Assembly (NCBI GenBank): GCA_963652365.1
Contig: CAVJTH010000014.1
Span: 1-64,000, forward strand
Length of the DNA: 64,000 nucleotides
Direction of reading: 5' to 3'
Source of the DNA: Hallerella sp963652365
Lineage (GTDB): Bacteria; Fibrobacterota; Fibrobacteria; Fibrobacterales; Fibrobacteraceae
Position numbers and translations under genes: made by a program. Shown here piece by piece: positions 34,927-44,555 of this stretch (its first letter is position 1; each line of letters opens with the position of its first letter). The notes beneath the pieces were generated by a model, which had not been told where the DNA came from, did no database searches, and saw nothing but the letters and a program-made list of their open reading frames with translations.

Positions 34927-37599
34927 ATGTTCTATCGGATATTCGGTCTGCTGCCTGTACGGGTTCTCGGTATCGCGCTGCTTCTGGTCGCGATGGCTTT
35001 CGGAAATTCGTGTCCCGAAGCGGGAAAGTGCGGCTACTATTCGATCTATACGTCGCTGATTGCCTATCTGTGGACCGTTCCCGAATCCGAGAACATCGCG
35101 GACACTTCGAAGGCCATTCGGTCAGCGGAATTCCTGGTTTACGCGAAAAGCGATTCCCTGACGCTGAATCCATGCGAAAAGGATTACGCTTCGGGGACGA
35201 CGACCTGCGAAAAGACGGAACTTTCGCACCCGACGGCAAGGGTGACTTCGGACGCTGTCCGGGGATTTTTCCATGCCAAGGTCTCTTCGAAATTCCCGGT
35301 CGAAAATCTTCCGCTCGGGATGCAGCTGAACGAGAGCGCGACGCCTGTCGTGTTCCGCTATTACACGTTCTATGTGCCGCGCCTGGAATATTCCTATGTA
35401 AACGCCCTGGGCGATACGGTCGTCATCGATTCGACGTCAAGTCTTTCGCTTCCGGTGGATTCGTCGATGACCGTGACGGTTCGCGCGGTGATCCCTGTAG
35501 GCCCGAACGCCGGAAAGACGGATACGGTGATTGACAAGCGGGCCTTCTATCTCGATCCTGTCCGCGGTGCGGAAAACCTGAATTTCGTGACGCTTGCCGG
35601 CGATTCGACAGACAGGGTCATTCTGGAAAAAGGCGTCGGGCGTTTCTCGGTTCGCTCGACGGGGGCGGTTTCCGGCGCGGCGTTTGTCGCGAAGGGTCTT
35701 GTCAATCCTTCGGATTCCACGTTTTTTGTCGAGGAAACGTTTCCGGGAAAGTTCGCGTTTGAAAACCCGTACTTGCCGACTCTCGACAGCGCCTTTATCT
35801 ACGATGCGGACGGCGATGGCAAGGGCGACAGCGTCATTGCGTTTTATTCGGGCCGGACGGATTCCGTTTCGTGGGACAGCATCTTCTATGTCTTCCCGGA
35901 TGGCGCTTCCCGAACGGAATTTTCGGGCGAATACAAGCGGAACGGCGGGGTGATGGAACTTCTCGACGTGAAGACGTCGCTCACCGGAACTTCCGGAGAC
36001 GGAACGCTCGAAGTATTCGTGACGTCAAGACTGAGCGGCTCGACAGCTGCGCTCTCCACCGCGCTAGAGGATAGGATAGGCCCCGTCATTCTCCAGGCGA
36101 CGCTTATCGGGGGCGTTTCCGGTGCGCGCGACACGCTCGTGCTCGACTTTAACAAGAGCCTGGATACCGCGTTCTCGTCGGGTTCCGTGTTGCGGCTCTC
36201 GAATGGCGACAAGGTTCGGATCGAAGCCGTTTCGAAGAACGGCAAGCGGTGGACGGTGACGACCGAGCCGGGGACGGTAAAAGTCGGCGATTCCCTTTCC
36301 GTCGTTTCGGGACTTGGCGACCTGGGGCTTGTCACCGCCGATGGAAACTTCGCGACATTCAACTTGCCGGCAAAAGTCGCCAATGCGGGGCGGATCTACC
36401 TTTCGAACGAGAACAACGGATTCTTTGATTCCGATGCGGACGGGCGGATGGATTCGGTGACGGTGGGATTTGAAAACCCGATCACCGAAGAGGACCTAGA
36501 AAACATGCGCCTCCAGTTCTTCTGGAAGGATTCCGCCGGAAACGAACTGATCATTTCGCCTGCATCCAGGAACCTGGCGATTTCCAAGGACGGCAAGACG
36601 GTTTCCTACAGGCTTTCCGAATCCGAACAGGCCATGGTGCAAAAAGGCTTGACTTCCATCGACGATTCCAGAAGCTACGGATATGCGGCTCTCGAAAACA
36701 TTTCGGTCGTGAACGGGGATACCGTTTCGACCTTCCAGTATCTCGACATGAACGACAGGATGCCTCCCGTGATCTCTTCGACGTTCCTTTCGCCGGAATC
36801 GAAGAGCAATCGCAAGGCGGATCGTCTGACCGTGAAGTTTTCCGAATCCATCGATGCGGGAAAGATTTCGAATTCGAACTTTCTCGGGTTTGTCATCGGC
36901 GGCGACACCGTTTTCTTCGACTTTTCCCAGGCGGAATGGAACGATGACCGGTCGGAAGCAAGCCTTTCGGTCGCGTCGGGCGAAAAGCTTCTTTCCCGCG
37001 CGAATCCGAACGATTCCCTGTTTATTGTCGCGTCGGCGGTTTCGGACGTCCATGGAAATGCCGTCGGGAACAATTCCCGCCTGGTGGGCATCGAGGGCGA
37101 TCCTCGCGTGGTGATGGAAACCGCTTCGATTGCCGGCGTCGATCGCGCGGACCTTTCTGTCGATGGGCCGGCCTTTACCGAACGCCTGATTCCGAAGGGA
37201 ACTTCGTCGGAAAAGGAGATGGACGGTTCTCTGGGCGTGATGCTCGATATCGCCTTTGCGACGATCTTTGACGATTCGACGGGCGAAAGCCTTGACTTGG
37301 AGAAGATCGGTCTGCGCTGGTCAATGGACGTCTATACGAACTTGGGAAACTTCGTCGCCGGCGGCCATGGGAAGATTCGGTGCGACGATCCGGACTTTGC
37401 CGGAAACTGCCTTGAAAACGCGAAAAGGCTCTACCTGCGCTGGAACATGCGTTCCGCTTCGGGACGAAAGGTCGGCGTCGGCGCCTATCTTGTCCAGTTT
37501 CACCTGAAAGTGTATGGGCAAAAGCATTCCTATACCTATGACAAAATCTTCAAATGGGGCGTCCGCGGCGGCAAGGCGAGCCTTGCTCTTGACGACTAA
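34927..37599 (+). CDS. Large secreted protein with Ca-loop-like repeats and FlgD-like C-terminus
   Basis: This 890-residue protein has an N-terminal signal (hydrophobic residues 13-26). The body is rich in beta strands, Ser, Asp and Gly. Acidic loops DADGDGKGDS near 298 and DSDADGRMDS near 503 resemble calcium-binding repeats. A module of about 120 residues after each (MDSVTVGFENPITEEDLEN...) and a block starting MPPVISSTFL are shared with the next protein. The C-terminal 60 residues (RWNMRSASGRKVGVGAYLVQF) resemble the FlgD-Ig/secretion-type beta domain with the ending KWGVRGG. No enzymatic motif is seen. It is most likely a cell-surface structural or adhesive protein, co-transcribed with its paralogue 19 bases downstream. 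Confidence 0.75.
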   Translation: MFYRIFGLLPVRVLGIALLLVAMAFGNSCPEAGKCGYYSIYTSLIAYLWTVPESENIADTSKAIRSAEFLVYAKSDSLTLNPCEKDYASGTTTCEKTELSHPTARVTSDAVRGFFHAKVSSKFPVENLPLGMQLNESATPVVFRYYTFYVPRLEYSYVNALGDTVVIDSTSSLSLPVDSSMTVTVRAVIPVGPNAGKTDTVIDKRAFYLDPVRGAENLNFVTLAGDSTDRVILEKGVGRFSVRSTGAVSGAAFVAKGLVNPSDSTFFVEETFPGKFAFENPYLPTLDSAFIYDADGDGKGDSVIAFYSGRTDSVSWDSIFYVFPDGASRTEFSGEYKRNGGVMELLDVKTSLTGTSGDGTLEVFVTSRLSGSTAALSTALEDRIGPVILQATLIGGVSGARDTLVLDFNKSLDTAFSSGSVLRLSNGDKVRIEAVSKNGKRWTVTTEPGTVKVGDSLSVVSGLGDLGLVTADGNFATFNLPAKVANAGRIYLSNENNGFFDSDADGRMDSVTVGFENPITEEDLENMRLQFFWKDSAGNELIISPASRNLAISKDGKTVSYRLSESEQAMVQKGLTSIDDSRSYGYAALENISVVNGDTVSTFQYLDMNDRMPPVISSTFLSPESKSNRKADRLTVKFSESIDAGKISNSNFLGFVIGGDTVFFDFSQAEWNDDRSEASLSVASGEKLLSRANPNDSLFIVASAVSDVHGNAVGNNSRLVGIEGDPRVVMETASIAGVDRADLSVDGPAFTERLIPKGTSSEKEMDGSLGVMLDIAFATIFDDSTGESLDLEKIGLRWSMDVYTNLGNFVAGGHGKIRCDDPDFAGNCLENAKRLYLRWNMRSASGRKVGVGAYLVQFHLKVYGQKHSYTYDKIFKWGVRGGKASLALDD

Positions 37600-37617
37600 C
37601 CGGAGGAGGATACCGCT

Positions 37618-40600
37618 ATGAAAACGTTCAAACAAGTCATTTTCGCTCTGGGACTTGCCCCGCTTCTTTTCGTGTCTGTCCATGCGGGCGAGTCGTTCAA
37701 TTCGCCTTACAACCCGGCGACCGGCGTCTGGATCCAGCAGGTCGGCGATCTGTATCCTTCGGCGAGTACCAAGGAAACCGTCTATTACACGCGCTATTCC
37801 CAGCAGCAGAGCGCCAAGGCTCTCGACTATTACTACGACGGCAACGGCTATCTCAAGCTTTCGAACAAGAGGCTTCTTTGCAGAACTAACGGTGCGGACG
37901 GCATTGTCCATCATCCGGACGGAGACCTTCTTGTCGCCGGGCAGGACTACAACGAAATCTACAAGGTCAATATGAACGCGTCGGATACGAGTTCGTCCAA
38001 GTGCGTGGTCAAGACCGTCAAGTCGGGAATTCGCGCTTCCACGTTCCATCTGATGATGAATCCGGACAACTCGGTTCTCTGGTCGGCGGGTATTCCCGGA
38101 AACCTGATCCTGTATAAAACGGATTCGACTGCCGCAGACCGCCTGAGCCTTATTCGCCGGGTGAACGTCTCTGGTTCCGTGTCGAATATCACGACGCTTC
38201 TCTGGGACAATTCCGGCCAGGCCTACTATACGCGTTCGAGCAACCTGGGAACGATTTCCCGGAGCTCGGACTACAACGCCCAGTTTGGAATCATCACGGA
38301 CACGGTGTGCAATGTCAGTACGAGGCCATGTCCGGCGCAAAACATTACCGGGCTAAAGACCAAGACGCTGATCGATTCGCTGAAAGGCGCTCACGGGGCG
38401 AGCTTCGACGAATATTCGAATACGATTCTCCTCTTTGGAGATTCCCACATCGTGCAGATAGATCCGAAAACGCGCAAGGTGATCGCCGATGTCGATTTGC
38501 GCAAGTACATGTTTCCCGACAGCCTGATGACCGGCAGCTTTTCTTCGAACGGGGCGGAAGTTTCCGGCTATGCGATCAAGGGATCCTACGAAATTCGCTG
38601 GCTTCTGGACCAGGGAACCGCCGACCACAAGGGGCATATCTTTGTGGCTTCGAACTCCGGGCACCTGATATTCCTCGACTACACGTCGAATCCGAACAAG
38701 CTGATAGACAACAACATCTTGCTCCATGTCCAGTGGATTGACAACTACCTCGACGACCTGGCGCCGATTGCCGGGGCGGGTTCCAACCGTAACTCGGCGA
38801 CGACGAATCCGGGAACGCTAATCTCCTCGAATTCCCGCAGCTCGTCCAGCGCGAACGTTTTCCACGAATCTTCGAGTTCGATCGGCGGCTCGGGTTCCAG
38901 CTCTTCGAGTTCGGGCAATTCCAGTCTCAGTTCTTCGGGACGGACAGACGACAATTCGAGCTCTTCGAATGACGGTAGCGGCGGAGGTTCTTCGAGCTCC
39001 ACGGGAGGCGATGTTCCGGGGCTGTCGAGCGGCGCAGGCAATTCTTCCGGTTCGGAAGGTTCCGGTTCGAGTTCTTCGAATGGCGATAGCGATGGCGGAA
39101 CTTCGAGTTCCGCGGGTGGAGAAAATCCGGGTTCTTCGAGCGGCTCGGGCTATTCTTCGAGCTCGGTAAAGGGCGGCGGCGACGAATGGATTCCTCCATG
39201 GGTCACGGATTCCACGGTCTATGAAGGCTTTGACGAGGACGGTTCGGAAAATCAGGACGGTTCGGATCTCTACCCGACAAACGACAAGCGCGACAAGGGC
39301 GATACGCTCGTCATCGGAGGATCCAAGCTGATCCCGGTTCCCGCGGATTCCTCCGTTTCCGGAACGGTCGTCATCAACGGAAACACCTACGTGACGGGCG
39401 GAGGCTCCCAATCGACGGATCTGCCGAGCTACGGTTCCGATTCGATTCCCGCAAACGGCCGGGAAACGGTCAGCGTCGGCGATGTCGTTGAAATTACGCT
39501 CGATGCGGACAAGATTCGCGATTACTTCGGCGATTCGGATTCGCTCTACATATCCGGGTCCGCGGGGCTGGTCTTCAAGGACCCGTCCAATACGGATGCG
39601 CCCGCTTCGAACATCGCCATCGGTGTCACCGGGAATGACCAGTCTTTCTGGGTGACGGCGGATACGACGGTTCTCGCGGGAAGCATCTACATTACCGACA
39701 AGGATGGACACCTGATCATTTTCGACGGCATCAATTTCTATGACCCGATTCCGAAGGCGGAGATCGCCTACATCCAGGATGCGGACGATGACGGTCTTCT
39801 GGATTCCCTCGAAGTGATTCTTTCCGATACGATTCCCGCGGGATTTTCGGCGACGGGACTTGCCGTGGTCGTCAACGGCGATACGCTTCCGCTTTCCGGA
39901 GCGCTTACGGTGTCGGGGTCGAGAATCTATGCGAGCGCGGCGGAACTGGGACTTTCCGGCGAGAGATTCCCGGACAACGCTCGGATTATCGTAACCTATA
40001 CGAGTGACGAGACCGGGGCGAATTACAACCGCAGCACGGACCTTCTTCTTCTCGGTTCCCACGTCATCAGGCAGGCCTACGCGATTCGCAACAAGACGGG
40101 AAGAGATTCTCTCTTTGTCGAGTTCAACATCGACGTCATCCCGGCGGATCTGGGAAGTCCCGAAATGGTCGTGTGGCTGAACGCGATGGGATTTGACCTG
40201 GATGCGGTCAAGATCTACCTGCCGACGAAAAACCTCATCATCCTGGTCGGCGATTCGCTCGGCCTGAACGGTCAGACCGACTTCGTGACGCTTGCTCCGG
40301 GGGCTTCGTTCCACAATCTCTCCTACATCGCGACTTCGGAATACGAACGCCAGGTTCCCGTGAAAGTGACGGATCGCTACCCGGCTGCCGACGTGGTCGA
40401 GTATTACGACACGGACGGCGACGGCAAGCTCGATTCCATCGCGGTCAAGTTCTCTTCGAAGGTGACCGCGGAAGATATCGAGAACTTCTACTTCTCGTTC
40501 CCGTGGTACAGTTCCCGTGGGCTCCTGATCGAGCTTCAGGCCCAGCCGCGCGACCTGATCCTCGGCGCAGACGGAAAGAGTGTCGGCTGGGTGGTCCGGA

Positions 40601-41595
40601 GCAACGTCAATGTCGCTTCGGGGCTTACGAGCATCGGCTCGAACGTTCCCGCGGCAACGCTCTACACATACTACGATATCTTTGGCAATACGTTTGTCGC
40701 GGGCCAGACAATCGCGATTTCCGACAAGATGGCACCTGTCGTCACGGCGGCTTCGCTCCATTACGGGGATTCCCGCGACACGCTGACGGTTTCGTTCTCC
40801 GAACCGGTCGATTATTCTTCGCTGGTCGGAAACGATCTCTTTGCCTACATCCATGGAAGCGACACGATCGATCTTCGTCCTTCCCGGATGCTCTGGGCGG
40901 CAGACGGCAAGTCGGTGCGCCTGGTGCTTCGCGAATCTACGGACGGCATCGTACCCGGGGATTCTCTTCTGGTCGTGCGCGGCGCGAAGTCTTCCATTGC
41001 GGATCTCTATGGCAACAAGACAGTCGAAAACGCGTCTCCGGTGGTTATCGGCGGGCTTCTTGGAAAGCTGGTGGAATCCGTCAACATGGGATCCTACGAT
41101 CCGGAAAAGTACATCACCAATACGCTGAATTCGGTTTCCATTTCCTATGTGCCAAGCAAGACGCGGACCTCGGATCTGCGCGACGAAGGAACTCTTGGAC
41201 ACTTGATTTCTCTCGGCGAGCGCTTTGTTCCCCAGCTTATCGACGGGGCGAAACTCGATGCGGATGGCAACTACGACGCGTCGCTTCTCGACAGTATCGA
41301 TCCGGGCGATGTCTTCGTGAATTTCAGCGTGAGCTACTTTGACAACCTGGGACAGTACGTGACGGATACGACGTTCAACATTCCGTGCAACAGCGCGGCG
41401 TTCGGAGCGGAAAGAAACTGCCTCACGACGGACAAGAAGGTGTTTGTCAACTGGAACTACAAGGACCATACGGGTCGCCTGGTCGGTTCGGGCGTGTACA
41501 TCGTCGAATTCAAGCTGGTCGTCCGCTACAAGCAGAAGAAGGTCCAGGAAGAAATGCGCGACAAATGGGGCGTTCGCCGCAAAAAGAGCAAGTGA
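37618..41595 (+). CDS. Very large secreted protein: propeller, Ser-rich linker, Ca-loop-like modules
   Basis: This 1325-residue protein has a signal peptide ending VHAG. Residues 60-385 look like a propeller (GADGIVHHPDGDLLVAGQDYNEIYKV, NTILLFGDSHIVQIDPKTRKV). Residues about 400-520 are a linker dominated by Ser and Gly (runs of SSSS), a hallmark of Fibrobacter surface enzymes and adhesins. The C-terminal 800 residues carry the loops DADDDGLLDS and DTDGDGKLDS and the same modules as the preceding protein, ending in a FlgD-like domain (GRLVGSGVYIVEF) and DKWGVRRKK. GGAGGAGG lies just before the ATG at 37618. No catalytic domain was found, so cell-surface attachment is the best guess. Confidence 0.8.
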   Translation: MKTFKQVIFALGLAPLLFVSVHAGESFNSPYNPATGVWIQQVGDLYPSASTKETVYYTRYSQQQSAKALDYYYDGNGYLKLSNKRLLCRTNGADGIVHHPDGDLLVAGQDYNEIYKVNMNASDTSSSKCVVKTVKSGIRASTFHLMMNPDNSVLWSAGIPGNLILYKTDSTAADRLSLIRRVNVSGSVSNITTLLWDNSGQAYYTRSSNLGTISRSSDYNAQFGIITDTVCNVSTRPCPAQNITGLKTKTLIDSLKGAHGASFDEYSNTILLFGDSHIVQIDPKTRKVIADVDLRKYMFPDSLMTGSFSSNGAEVSGYAIKGSYEIRWLLDQGTADHKGHIFVASNSGHLIFLDYTSNPNKLIDNNILLHVQWIDNYLDDLAPIAGAGSNRNSATTNPGTLISSNSRSSSSANVFHESSSSIGGSGSSSSSSGNSSLSSSGRTDDNSSSSNDGSGGGSSSSTGGDVPGLSSGAGNSSGSEGSGSSSSNGDSDGGTSSSAGGENPGSSSGSGYSSSSVKGGGDEWIPPWVTDSTVYEGFDEDGSENQDGSDLYPTNDKRDKGDTLVIGGSKLIPVPADSSVSGTVVINGNTYVTGGGSQSTDLPSYGSDSIPANGRETVSVGDVVEITLDADKIRDYFGDSDSLYISGSAGLVFKDPSNTDAPASNIAIGVTGNDQSFWVTADTTVLAGSIYITDKDGHLIIFDGINFYDPIPKAEIAYIQDADDDGLLDSLEVILSDTIPAGFSATGLAVVVNGDTLPLSGALTVSGSRIYASAAELGLSGERFPDNARIIVTYTSDETGANYNRSTDLLLLGSHVIRQAYAIRNKTGRDSLFVEFNIDVIPADLGSPEMVVWLNAMGFDLDAVKIYLPTKNLIILVGDSLGLNGQTDFVTLAPGASFHNLSYIATSEYERQVPVKVTDRYPAADVVEYYDTDGDGKLDSIAVKFSSKVTAEDIENFYFSFPWYSSRGLLIELQAQPRDLILGADGKSVGWVVRSNVNVASGLTSIGSNVPAATLYTYYDIFGNTFVAGQTIAISDKMAPVVTAASLHYGDSRDTLTVSFSEPVDYSSLVGNDLFAYIHGSDTIDLRPSRMLWAADGKSVRLVLRESTDGIVPGDSLLVVRGAKSSIADLYGNKTVENASPVVIGGLLGKLVESVNMGSYDPEKYITNTLNSVSISYVPSKTRTSDLRDEGTLGHLISLGERFVPQLIDGAKLDADGNYDASLLDSIDPGDVFVNFSVSYFDNLGQYVTDTTFNIPCNSAAFGAERNCLTTDKKVFVNWNYKDHTGRLVGSGVYIVEFKLVVRYKQKKVQEEMRDKWGVRRKKSK
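38820..39180 (+). repeat. Low-complexity Ser/Gly linker-coding stretch
   Basis: This part of the gene at 37618 is built of imperfect copies of words such as TCTTCGAGCTC and GGCGGC that encode Ser and Gly runs. The repeat is coding on the plus strand; the antisense frames it creates are not genes. Confidence 0.8.
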
Positions 41596-41623
41596 CGGTT
41601 CGAGTCTTTCCTATATTTTCGCC

Positions 41624-42382
41624 ATGCTTCAAATAGGTAAGATCGAGACAGCCTTGAACGAGTCTATCGAAAGGCGCGGCGCCCTCTTCGCCGTGCTGCT
41701 CGATCCCGATACTTCGGACGACACGTCGCTTCTCAAAGCGGGAACGCTCGCTGCCGAGAACGGTGCGGACGTGCTTCTTGTCGGCGGATCGTTCATGGGA
41801 AACTTCAAGCTTCCTTCCCAGGTCATGGCCTTGAAGAAGGAAGTCTCGCTACCCGTCATCCTCTTTCCGGGCGGAGCGTCCCAGGTGGTTCCCGGATTTG
41901 ACGCGATTCTTTTCACGACGCTCGTGACGGGTCGCAACCCGAACTATCTGATTGACGAGCAGGTTCGTGGCGGCGTGCTGGTAAGGTCTCTCGGCATCGA
42001 AGCGATTCCGACCGCTTACGAGCTTATCGGGAGCGGAAAGCGCACCGCCGTGGAATATATCAGCAACACGACGCCCGTTCCGTCGAACAAGCCGAAGCTC
42101 TCGATGGTGCATTCCATCGCCGCGGAGCTGATGGGCATGCGCTACGTCTATCTCGAAGCGGGCTCCGGGGCCGAGACGCCGGTTCCCGTGGAGCATATCG
42201 CCTATACGCGGAAGGCGACTCAGATGACGATCATCACGGGAGGCGGAATTCGGGAACCCGAAGCCGCTTCGGTGCGCGTCTCTGCCGGAGCGCAGGTGAT
42301 CGTGACGGGAACGCTCTGGGAAAAGGTGAAGGATCCGGCGCTTCTTCGCGAATTTGCCGCCGCTATCCACGTGAAGGGATAG
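41624..42382 (+). CDS. Geranylgeranylglyceryl/heptaprenylglyceryl phosphate synthase (PcrB/GGGPS family)
   Basis: This 252-residue TIM barrel joins sn-glycerol-1-phosphate to a polyprenyl diphosphate, the first committed step of archaeal-type ether lipids. Family blocks visible are FAVLLDPDTSDD, ADVLLVGGSFM, VILFPGGASQV, YVYLEAGSGAETPV and IITGGGIREPEAA, the last two forming the phosphate site. Length fits group II enzymes known from some archaea and Bacteroidota. The ATG at 41624 has no ribosome-binding site but a TATATT lies 12 bases upstream. No glycerol-1-phosphate dehydrogenase gene is in the window. Prenyl chain length cannot be read. Confidence 0.9.
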   Translation: MLQIGKIETALNESIERRGALFAVLLDPDTSDDTSLLKAGTLAAENGADVLLVGGSFMGNFKLPSQVMALKKEVSLPVILFPGGASQVVPGFDAILFTTLVTGRNPNYLIDEQVRGGVLVRSLGIEAIPTAYELIGSGKRTAVEYISNTTPVPSNKPKLSMVHSIAAELMGMRYVYLEAGSGAETPVPVEHIAYTRKATQMTIITGGGIREPEAASVRVSAGAQVIVTGTLWEKVKDPALLREFAAAIHVKG

Positions 42383-42572
42383 TCGTCTCCTTTTTTCTAG
42401 CGAATTCCGCTTTCAATCGCGGCTCCCGGATTTTCTGGATCTCGTCGGAAGTCCATCGACAAAGCCGTGCCAATCCTGCCCCGACAAAGCTTCCATTGGA
42501 ATCTCTTCTCCAGACGCCAAGCCTTGCGAATCCCGCGATAATTTTCCCGGTCCGCCTAACGCTTTTCTCCAT
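42363..42572 (-). CDS. Possible small gene of 69 residues
   Basis: A minus-strand frame begins MEKSVRRTGKIIAGFARLGV and ends in a Lys/Arg/Glu-rich tail, overlapping the end of the GGGPS gene by 20 bases. It fills most of the otherwise empty 235-base gap. There is no ribosome-binding site and I recognise no family, so it is a weak candidate that could be chance. Confidence 0.25.
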   Translation of the reverse strand: MEKSVRRTGKIIAGFARLGVWRRDSNGSFVGAGLARLCRWTSDEIQKIREPRLKAEFARKKETTIPSRG

Positions 42573-42617
42573 TAATGTGTATTTTTTCCCTGAATGGCTT
42601 CTTTTTGGAGAGTTCTT

Positions 42618-42854
42618 ATGGACAAGAAAATTGCAGTGACCTACGCGCTTCGGATTCTAGGCGTTCTACTCGTTCTGCTGTACTTTTTTGGGCATCCGCT
42701 GCTCAATTGGATCTTTCCCGGATTTCCGGTTTCGTCGCTCAACTATTTCTTCTATGCGGGGCTCTTGATCTACCTGGTCGGCGCTGTGCTCTACTATTGC
42801 TTCAACCGCAAGACCCTTGGAAAAATCGTGAAGGGCGAAGAGGACGAAAAATGA
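42618..42854 (+). CDS. Small membrane protein heading the exporter operon
   Basis: This 78-residue protein has two hydrophobic helices (about 7-23 and 38-59) separated by FFGHPLLNWIFPGFPVSSLN, and a charged cytoplasmic tail (NRKTLGKIVKGEEDEK). GGAGAG stands six bases before the ATG. The ABC ATPase gene begins inside its stop codon (ATGA), so it is part of the exporter operon. I do not recognise the family; an accessory subunit of the transporter is a reasonable inference. Confidence 0.8.
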   Translation: MDKKIAVTYALRILGVLLVLLYFFGHPLLNWIFPGFPVSSLNYFFYAGLLIYLVGAVLYYCFNRKTLGKIVKGEEDEK

Positions 42855-43765
42855 TCCAGGTCGAAAATCTCCAGAAGACCTATCGAACGGGTTTTCTTCT
42901 GCGTCCGAAAAAGGCTCTTTCGGGGGTGTCGTTCCATGTTCCGAAAGGTGTCATCTATGGATTCATCGGTCCGAACGGCGCGGGAAAATCGACGACGATC
43001 AAGCTCTTGACGGGACTTCTCCGCAAGGATTCGGGAAAGATCCTGGTCGCCGGTCGAGATCCTTCGGACGTGGAAAGCAGACGGCATCTGGGCTATTCGC
43101 CGGAACAGCCCTATTTTTACGACTATCTGACGGGGCGCGAGCTGATGCGGTTCTACGGAAGGCTTTGCGGACTTTCCGGCGCTCTTCTTGAAGAACGCGT
43201 GGAGTGGGCGCTTTCGCTCCTGAACGCGAACAGGGACTGGATAGACAGGCGGCTGCGCACCTATTCGAAGGGAATGATGCAACGCGTGGGAATCGCCCAG
43301 GCCATTCTTTCGAAACCGGAACTTCTCGTTCTGGACGAACCGATGAGCGGTCTGGATCCCGTGGGCAGAAAGGATGTCCGCAAAGCGATTCTTTCGCTCA
43401 ACCGGGAGGGCGTCACGGTCTTCTATTCGAGCCACTTGCTGTCGGATGTCGAAACGATCAGTCACCGCGTCGCGATGATTGTCGGCGGAAAGATCGTTCG
43501 CGAAGGAACGGTCGATGACTTCACGTCGAACGCCTTTGCGGAATACCATGTCCACGTTTCGGTGGATATTCCCGAACAGGATGTCCCCGAAGGCGTCAAG
43601 CCCCAGGGAACGACTCCGCGGGAATGGGTCTGTCGGGATTCGCTTGCGCGCGACAGGTTCTTGAACTTTTGTCTTCGTTCGGGACTTCCCGTAGAACGCG
43701 TCGAACACCAGCGTCCCAGTCTCGAAGATGTCTTGACGGAGGAAATCGCTCGTGCAGAACATTAG
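42851..43765 (+). CDS. ABC exporter ATP-binding protein
   Basis: This 304-residue ATPase has Walker A GPNGAGKST near 42, the Q-loop region, signature YSKGMMQRVGIAQAI (a variant of LSGGQ), Walker B LLVLDEPMSGLDP and the switch His in SSHLLSDVE. The C-terminal 75 residues form the extra domain common in ABC-2 exporters. The permease gene that follows starts 14 bases before this gene ends. Substrates of this class include drugs, lipids and polysaccharides; neighbours do not decide. Confidence 0.95.
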   Translation: MIQVENLQKTYRTGFLLRPKKALSGVSFHVPKGVIYGFIGPNGAGKSTTIKLLTGLLRKDSGKILVAGRDPSDVESRRHLGYSPEQPYFYDYLTGRELMRFYGRLCGLSGALLEERVEWALSLLNANRDWIDRRLRTYSKGMMQRVGIAQAILSKPELLVLDEPMSGLDPVGRKDVRKAILSLNREGVTVFYSSHLLSDVETISHRVAMIVGGKIVREGTVDDFTSNAFAEYHVHVSVDIPEQDVPEGVKPQGTTPREWVCRDSLARDRFLNFCLRSGLPVERVEHQRPSLEDVLTEEIARAEH

Positions 43766-44555
43766 GAACATCGGGATTATCGCGTTAAACACCTTCCGCG
43801 AATCGGTTCGAAACAAGATCCTCTACAATATCGTCTTTCTGGCGATCGCTCTCGCTTTCTTCAGCATCCTGCTCGGGGAATGGTCCGTCTTCGATCGCGC
43901 ACACGTGATCAAATCGACAACGCTCAGCATCATGTCCCTTTCGGGTCTGCTTATTTCGGTCTTTGTCGGAATCGGCCTTGTCCAGAAGGAAATCCAGGGC
44001 AGAACCGTCCTGACGCTTCTTTCGAAGCCTATCGGTCGGGCCGTCTTCATTGTCGGGAAGTATCTGGGACTCCTGGCGGTCGTCGCGGTCCATCTCGTTC
44101 TGCTCACGACGGTCTATTACGCGATCCTCCTGTGGACGGGATCCGGTCCGACACTTTCGCTTCTCTGGGCGGTCTTCCTGATTTTTTGGGAAATGGCGAT
44201 AGTCGTCGCGGTCGCGCTCCTGTTCTCGACCTTTTCGACTCCGGTTCTTTCCGCGCTTTTTACGATAGGCGTCTATATCGCCGGTCGGCTTTCGAACGAG
44301 CTGATGGAACAGGTGCGCTTTGTCCGTCGAATGGGAGAAGTCGAAGGGGCGGAAAGCGTCGTGATGGAAAAGGCTGCCGAAATCGTCCATGCCGTATTTC
44401 CCGGTCTGTATCGCTATGACATCGCGGCGTATGTCGTGCACGGCATCGCGCTTCCCCCTCACTACGTCTTGTGGAACACTCTGTATGCGATTGGCTATAT
44501 CGGGGTTTTCCTTGCCGTTTCGAGCTGGTGGTTTAGCCGCAGGGATTTTGTATGA
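43752..44555 (+). CDS. ABC-2-type permease
   Basis: This 267-residue integral membrane protein has six hydrophobic segments (NIVFLAIALAFFSIL, ISVFVGIGL, LLAVVAVHLVLLTTVYYAILL, LLWAVFLIFWEMAIVVAVALLF, VLSALFTIGVYIAG and the C-terminal ALYAIGYIGVFLAVSSWWF region) and the QKEIQGRTVLTLLSKPIGR cytoplasmic loop that contacts the ATPase in ABC-2 exporters. The start is a GTG at 43752 with GGAGG upstream. It overlaps both neighbours. Confidence 0.92.
   Translation: MQNIRNIGIIALNTFRESVRNKILYNIVFLAIALAFFSILLGEWSVFDRAHVIKSTTLSIMSLSGLLISVFVGIGLVQKEIQGRTVLTLLSKPIGRAVFIVGKYLGLLAVVAVHLVLLTTVYYAILLWTGSGPTLSLLWAVFLIFWEMAIVVAVALLFSTFSTPVLSALFTIGVYIAGRLSNELMEQVRFVRRMGEVEGAESVVMEKAAEIVHAVFPGLYRYDIAAYVVHGIALPPHYVLWNTLYAIGYIGVFLAVSSWWFSRRDFV

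Noticed and set aside
38820..39180. A possible tandem-repeat or CRISPR-like array
   Set aside because: The periodicity comes from Ser/Gly codon runs within a coding linker; units differ in length and there are no spacers.
38818..41469. An 883-codon minus-strand open frame
   Set aside because: It mirrors the large secreted protein gene; the peptide is rich in Arg, Val and Asp with no signal or domain.
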